Assembly: GCA_018857735.1 (NCBI GenBank) | Contig: JABMCL010002109.1 | Coordinates: 36,001 to 100,000 of the forward strand | Direction: 5' to 3' | Origin: Alviniconcha marisindica | Taxonomy: Eukaryota > Mollusca > Gastropoda > Provannidae | DNA length: 64,000 bases | Shown: piece after piece, positions 59,048 to 64,000 of the stretch | Layout of the letters: each line of letters begins with the position of its first letter | Numbering within the stretch: position 1 is the stretch's first letter | Notes under the pieces: generated by a model | Database searches by the model: none | Told to the model about the DNA's origin: nothing | The model's input: only the letters and a program-made list of their open reading frames with translations | Position numbers and translations under genes: made by a program

Positions 59048-59286
59048 GCTCGTGGGCGGTAGGGCCGGTAGGCCGGACATTGCCGAGGTCACGTAGACAG
59101 TTGACGGGCAGTTACAAACAGTACTCGCAGGCGGACATGGCCCGGGCCGTGGAGCTGGTCCACCAAGGGCACAGCACCCCGCAGGCCGCCCTGGAGTGCA
59201 GTGTGCCGGAGCGGTCCCTGTATTACAAACTGTCCAAGTGCGAGGCCCACCGAGGGAAGTGCCGTGGAGCCAGCGTCGCCCACTGA
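59048..59286 (+). CDS. Alternative terminal exon P15: psq HTH with C-H-C extension
   Basis: Acceptor GTTTTACTTTCAG ends at 59047; the end is 79 residues. RSRRQLTGSYK leads to the HTH at about 23-63: KQYSQADMARAVELVHQGHS, then TPQAALECSVPERSLYYKL. The extension is C65, H68, C72 (CEAHRGKCRGASVAH), and the protein ends there. SVP replaces GVP and an extra Cys51 is present. Its last third has been copied many times downstream. Confidence 0.87.
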
Positions 59287-60190
59287 AAGCCTGCTGTGTC
59301 TGTTACAGTACTGTGAGGTCAACAACCTGTATTACAAACTGTCCACTTGTGAGGCTCACCGAGGGAAGTACAGGGAAGCCAGCGTCGCCCACTGAAACCT
59401 GCTGTGTCTGTAGTGCTGTGAGGTCAACATCTTGGGTGCTGCCCTAGTATTACAAACTGTCCACTTGCGAGGCCCGCCGAGGGAAGTACAGGGAAGCCAG
59501 CGTCGCCCACTGAAGCCTGCTGTGTCTGTATGTTGGTGTGAGGTCAACAGCCTGTATTACAAACTGTCCACTTGCGAGGCCCACCGAGGGAAGTGCCGTG
59601 GAACCAGCGTCGCCCACTGAAGCCTGCTGTGTCTGTTATAGTGCTGTGAGGTCAACAACTTGTATTCCAAACTGTCCACTTGTGAGGCTCACCGAGGGAA
59701 GTACAGGGAAGCCAGCGTCTCCCACTGAAACCTGCTGTGTCTGTAGTGCTGTGAGGTCAACAACCTGGGTGCTGTCCCAGTATTACAAACCGAGGGAAGT
59801 GCCGTGGAGCCAGCGTCGCCCACTGAAGCCTGCTGTGTCTGTTATAGTGCTGTGAGGTCAACAACTTGGGTGCCGTCCCTGTATTCCAAACTGTCCACTT
59901 GCGAGGCCCACCGAGGGAAGTACCGGGAAGCCAGCGTCGCCCACTGAAGCCTGCTGTGTCTGTATGTTGGTGTGAGGTCAACAACTTGGGTGCTGTCCCT
60001 GTCTTCCAAACTGTCCACTTGCAAGGCTCACCGAGGGAGGTGCCGTAGAGCCAGCGTCGCCCACTGAAGCCTGTTGTGTCTGTTATAGTGCTATGAGGTC
60101 AACAACCAGGGTGCTGTCCCTGTATTACAAACTGTCCACTTGCGAGGCCCACCGAGGGAAGTGCCGTGGAGCAAGTGTCATCTACTGAAG
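59218..60190 (+). repeat. Tandem array derived from the end of P15
   Basis: About nine units of roughly 105-122 bases start near 59218 (within P15), 59328, 59447, 59552, 59660, 59777, 59878, 60000 and 60119. Most open with [TG]TATTACAAACTGTCCA or TATTCC, run through the codons of the C-H-C extension to GCGTCGCCCACTGA, and add a non-coding part ending GTGAGGTCAACAAC. Most later units still encode the extension up to the stop but lack the HTH. Confidence 0.9.
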
Positions 60191-61060
60191 CCTGCTGCGT
60201 CTGTATGTTGGTGTGAGGTTAACAACTTGGGTGTGGTCCGCCTGCCAGGGGAAGCCAGTGTCACTCAGTTAAGTCAACTGTGTCTGTAGTGCTGTGTGTG
60301 GTCCACCAAGTGAACTCACCTGTGTCCGTATTTTGGTGTGAAGTCAACAACTTGGGCGTGTTCCACCCGCCAAGGAAGCCAGCCTCATTCAATTAAGTCA
60401 GCTGGGTCCGTAGTGTTGTTAGGTCAAAAACTTGGGTGTGGTCCACCCAGTGAAGTCAGCTGTGTCTTTATTTTGGTATAAAGTCAACAACTGGGGTGTG
60501 TTCCACCTGCCCGGAGCCAGCTTCACCCAGTTAAGTCAGCTGTGTCTGTAGTGCTGTGATATCACAACTTGGGTGTAGTTCACCCGCAAAGGGAACCAGC
60601 GTCACCCAGTTAAGTCAGCCGTGTCTGTATGTTGGTGTGAGGTCAAGAACTTGCGTGTGGGCCATTCGCCATCCACTGAAGTCAGTAAAGATGTGTGTGT
60701 GTATGTTGGTGTGCATGGTCCACATTCGTCACTCAATGAAGTCAGATTGTATGTTGGTGTGAGGTCAACAGCTTGGTGCTATAATGCTGGGAGTTCAGTA
60801 ACTTGAATGTGGTCCATCCGCCAAGGGAGACAGCGTCACCCAGTGAAGTCAGTTGTGTCTGCATATATATAGATATATGTAAAATTTGGTATCAACAACT
60901 TGGGTGTGGTCCACCTTTGTCACCCAATGACGTCAGCTGTGCCTGTATGCTAGTGTGAGGTCAACAACTTGGTGTGTGGTCCACCCGCCAAAGGAATCGC
61001 ATCACCCAGTGAAGTCAGCTGTGTCTGCATACTGCTGTGAGGTCATAAACCAATGCATGG
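60190..61060 (+). repeat. Decayed continuation of the P15-derived array
   Basis: About eight to nine degenerate units of 80-110 bases share GTCAACAACTTGGGTGTGGTCCACC, AGCGTCACCCAGT and AAGTCAGCTGTGTCTGTA-like parts (each quoted part under 26 bases, varying between units). These match the non-coding half of the previous array, so it looks like an older, diverged section. Confidence 0.75.
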
Positions 61061-61404
61061 TCCAGCCATGAGAGTTGTCCAGCCACCCACCAGGGGGCGC
61101 GCCACCTCGCACTGATCTAAGGGGGGTTACTTGCGCTCAGCTGACGTCACACAAACACATAACATGGGCACAAGCAACACAGGCACGAAAACTACCACCT
61201 GGCACACAAGTAATCTTATTCATTGAAGGTACATAAAGTTGACGGCGAGGTCACAGCCTTGACTGAGCTGGAGCCCTGTTTGCTGGAGAGAACCCAGCAG
61301 AACGAACTGTCCGATGTCAGACCCGCAAGGGAAAGAAGTGCAATACGAGGAGGAGCCGGCCAAACTCCAAGCACCGGTTTACGACATCCTTCCTCTAACC
61401 ACTG

Positions 61405-61690
61405 CCAGCGATGCTCGGTGTGTGGGAGCCAGCACCACTCCAGGTCTACATACAGACTGCCAGCAACTGTGACGTGGCCCGAGCCGTCGAGTTGGTCCAG
61501 CAGGAGCCAGCACCACTCGAGGTCTACATACTGTGAGGTCAATAGCGGTGACACAAGGTCCGAGCCGTCGAGTCGTCGAGTTGGTCCAGCAGGAGTCAGC
61601 ACCACTCGAGGTCTGCATACAGACTGTGAGGTCAGCAAATGTGACGTGGCCCGACCCGTCGAGTTGGTCCAGCAGTGTGTGGTTTTGTAG
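61405..61690 (+). pseudogene. Tandem relics of a psq cassette
   Basis: Three partial copies contain GTGGCCCGAGCCGTCGAGTT or a close variant followed by GGTCCAGCAG. Translated, this is D-V-A-R-[AP]-V-E-L-V-Q-Q, which matches helix 1 of P15 (D-M-A-R-A-V-E-L-V-H-Q). Copies also share CAGCACCACTCGAGGTCTACATAC. The rest of the HTH is lost and frames are broken. No acceptor in phase gives a complete module. Confidence 0.6.
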
Positions 61691-62880
61691 AGGGAGCCTG
61701 CTTTAGACCATGAAGGTGTGTGATTTTGTAGACGGAGCTATAAGCCTGCTGACCAGGAAGGTGTGTGGTTTTATAGACGGAGCTATAAGCTACTGACCAC
61801 GAAGGTGTGTGATTTTGTATAGGAAGCCTGCTCTAAGCCGAAGGTGTGTGATTTTGTAGAGGGAGACTGCTCCAAGCTCTCAGACCACGAAGGTGTGCGA
61901 TTTTATAGAGGGAGAGCTAAAGCCTGCTGTAAACCCTGAGACCTCGAAGGTGTGTGATTTTGTAGAGGGAGCCTGCTCTAAGCCCTCAGGCCACGAATGC
62001 GTGTGATTTTTGTAGAGGGAGTCTAAGCCTTCAGACCGCGAAGATGTGTTATTCGTAGAGGGAGACTGCTCTAAGCCCTCATATCACGAAGGTGTGCTAT
62101 TTTGTAGAGGGAGCCTGCTGTCAGCTCTCAGACCACGATGGTGTGCAATTTTGTAGAGGGGGAACTGTAAGTCAGCTCAAAACCCTCAGATTACAAAGGT
62201 GTGTGATTTTGTAGGGGGAGCCTGCTCTAAGCCCTCAGACCACGAAGGTGTGTTATTTTGGAGAGGGAGAGCTGTAACCATGCTCAAAGCCCTCAGAGCT
62301 TCTTCTTTCATGGTGCTTTACTTACACAGAAACCATAAGGCTTGTTAGTGACGGGGATCCCAGGACGGCCACCTCGACTTTCATACAGCTCATGCGCTTT
62401 GCCCTCAGACCACCAAGGTGTATGATTGTGTAGGGGGGGCGTGCTCAAAGCCATCAGACCACGAATGTGAGTTATTTTGTAGAGGGAGATATATAAGCCT
62501 GTTCAAGGGCTTCAGACCATGAACGTGAGTTATTTTGTGAATGGAGATCTATAAGCCTGTTCAAGGCCTTCAGACCATGAATGTGAGTTATTTTGTGGAG
62601 GGAGATACATAAGCCTGCTCAAGGCCTTTAGACACGAATGTAAGTTATTTTCTAGAGGGAGATCTATAAGCCTGCTCAAGGCCTTCAGACCACGAAGGTG
62701 TGTGATTTCGTAGAAGGGGCCTGCTCTAAGCTCTCAGACCACAAAAGTGTGCAGTCTTGCAGAGGGAGAGCTATAAGTCAGCTCAAAGCCCTCAGACTTT
62801 GAAGGTGTGTGATTTTGTAGAGGGAGCCTGTTCAAAGCTCTCAGACCACGAAGGTGTGTGATTTCTTAGACGGAGCGGGA
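61690..62880 (+). repeat. Minisatellite, about 50-65-base unit
   Basis: Roughly 20 imperfect units carry GAAGGTGTGTGATTTTGTAG, AGGGAGCCTGCTC and CCCTCAGACCAC. It is interrupted near 62300-62400 by unique sequence. No coding signal. Confidence 0.85.
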
Positions 62881-63056
62881 CGTACACCATGCACGGTATA
62901 GGTCGCCGTCTTAAAATGATTGGTTTCAAGCGCTAATCGTTCTTGGCGTTTGCCTACATTTAGCGCTTTCGGACCTGGAATTGTGTTTGTAGGCATTTGT
63001 TTTGTTTTGAGGGTGTGTTTTAGGGGGTGTTTGTTGCTTACTCGTGTCGCGCTCGC

Positions 63057-63131
<75 letters not shown>

Positions 63132-63425
63132 CGTGCCTGCATGCGTGGGTGCGTTAAATCTAAAACCTCAAGAAAAGAAGAAGAAAAAAACAACCAAACA
63201 AAAAACCACACAATAATGTCCTGAGGTCATTTAGCCTCTTAACTAACCACCCGAAAGCCAGCAGACACGTCACGCAAATGCCGTACTCCTAAGCCACTGT
63301 CGCATCGAAATCACCAGACGCATGCTGAACTGAACTGAACGAAGTATTCAATGTTCTGAGAACCGACAGAACTTGAAACCCACAGGAAGAAGCTCTGCTA
63401 CAAAGAAGGTTGTTGTGTGTTGCAG
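62881..63425. other. Spacer before P16
   Basis: Contains a (GT)n tract (63059-63130) and an A-rich stretch (63170-63210). No coding signal. Confidence 0.5.
63059..63130 (+). repeat. (GT)n microsatellite
   Basis: About 34 GT units. Confidence 0.95.
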
Positions 63426-63712
63426 ACGGTCCCACGCTACCGAGACAGACCGGTCTAGAGCTGGGTCCCGTGCCGCTCAACGTTCAGAGCACTGACACGT
63501 TCAGAGACTGCCGCGGCATCGTAGTCACCGGTGGGGGCTACAGGAAGTACTCCACGGAAACCCTGAACGTGGCCATCCAGAGAGTTCTGCAGGGGGAGTC
63601 TGTCCGTAGCGTGTCCATAGAGCTCCAGCTGCCGCGCGAGACTTTGAGGACGCACGCCAAGAAAGCCAGGGAGAAAGGCGCGGCCTGGACCTCCGCGCCT
63701 GAGGACGCTTAA
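63426..63712 (+). CDS. Alternative terminal exon P16: divergent Pipsqueak-type HTH
   Basis: Acceptor GTTGTGTGTTGCAG ends at 63425; the end is 95 residues. HTH at about 39-80: YRKYSTETLNVAIQRVLQGE, then VRSVSIELQLPRETLRTHA. It keeps Y-S-x-E-x-L and G-E-S, but A-A is SI and GVP is QLP, so it is the most diverged psq copy here. The tail is basic then neutral (KKAREKGAAWTS). No C-H-C extension. Downstream copies of its 3' part follow directly. Confidence 0.8.
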
Positions 63713-64000
63713 TGAGACTTCATGGAGACCTTGGACATTGCCATACAGAGAGTTCTGCAGGGGGAGTCGACAGTAGCATGTCCATAAAGCTCCAGCGAGA
63801 AAGCCAGGGAGAAAGGCGCGGCCTGGACCTCTAGCTCTGCGCCTGAGGACGCTTAATGAGACTCCATGGAGACTTGGACATTGATGCCATCCAGAGAGGT
63901 CTGCAGGGGGAGTCGACTGTAGCATGTCCATAGAGCTCCAGTTGCTTCGTCAGACTTTGAGGACGCACGCCAAGAAGGCCAGGGAGAAACTGAAGCGCGC
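63713..64000 (+). pseudogene. Tandem decayed copies of the P16 3' part
   Basis: Two partial copies of about 140 bases repeat GAGTTCTGCAGGGGGAGTC or AGAGGTCTGCAGGGGGAGTC, AGCATGTCCATA-AGCTCCAG, GCCAGGGAGAAA and GAGGACGCTTAATGAGACT. They are broken in frame (for example TCGACAGTAGCATG in place of the HTH turn). The second runs off the end of the window, so the locus may continue. Confidence 0.75.

Noticed and set aside
59218..62880. CRISPR-like array
   Set aside because: Repeats are diverged head-to-tail units without constant-length unique spacers, in a spliced animal genome.

Overview
The window looks like nuclear DNA of an invertebrate animal, most likely a lophotrochozoan and plausibly a gastropod mollusc. 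It has spliceosomal introns, very many long CA/GT, CT/GA and G/C-run microsatellites, minisatellites, a tRNA-derived SINE-like element and a foldback element. The species call is an inference. No bacterial gene, CRISPR array, rRNA or intact transposase is visible.

All supported coding signal is on the + strand and fits one gene of unusual design. A shared 5' part has a start exon (1431-2160, ATG at 1458) and a second exon (6480-6716). Together they encode about 313 residues: a small unrecognised N-terminal domain, a Ser-rich linker with basic NLS-like patches and SUMO-type IKEEPDD/VKQE motifs, and a poly-Q segment. Both exons end with one base (G) of a split codon, i.e. phase 1. Downstream are 30 cassettes, each with a good 3' splice site, a short open frame carrying one recognisable basic or DNA-binding-type module, and its own stop codon. 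In all 30, the phase set by the splice acceptor is exactly the phase 1 needed to join the shared exons. This is what a set of alternative terminal exons looks like.

Layout of cassettes: five PiggyBac-type Cys-rich zinc-ribbon exons (Z-I, 13.4-17.0 kb); three basic-helix exons (17.9-22.8 kb); four exons of a second, related Cys-rich type ending in C-W-x2-W-H (Z-II, 24.3-28.0 kb); two more basic-helix exons (30.2-34.3 kb); then sixteen Pipsqueak-type (HTH_psq) exons (P1-P16, 36.6-63.7 kb). Seven psq exons carry an extra C-x2/3-H-x3-C motif directly after the HTH. The 3' end is turning over: tandem arrays derived from P15, a minisatellite seeded inside the P14 stop region, psq relics, and decaying copies of the P16 tail that run off the window.

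The architecture is analogous to insect lola and mod(mdg4), where one N-terminal domain is joined to many alternative C-terminal DNA-binding domains. Here no BTB domain is visible and the modules belong to families linked to DNA transposases (psq HTH, PiggyBac zinc ribbon). I think this is the undescribed system in the window: one transcription-factor locus that has gathered about 30 alternative DNA-binding ends. The rest is intron and spacer, with repeats as listed.
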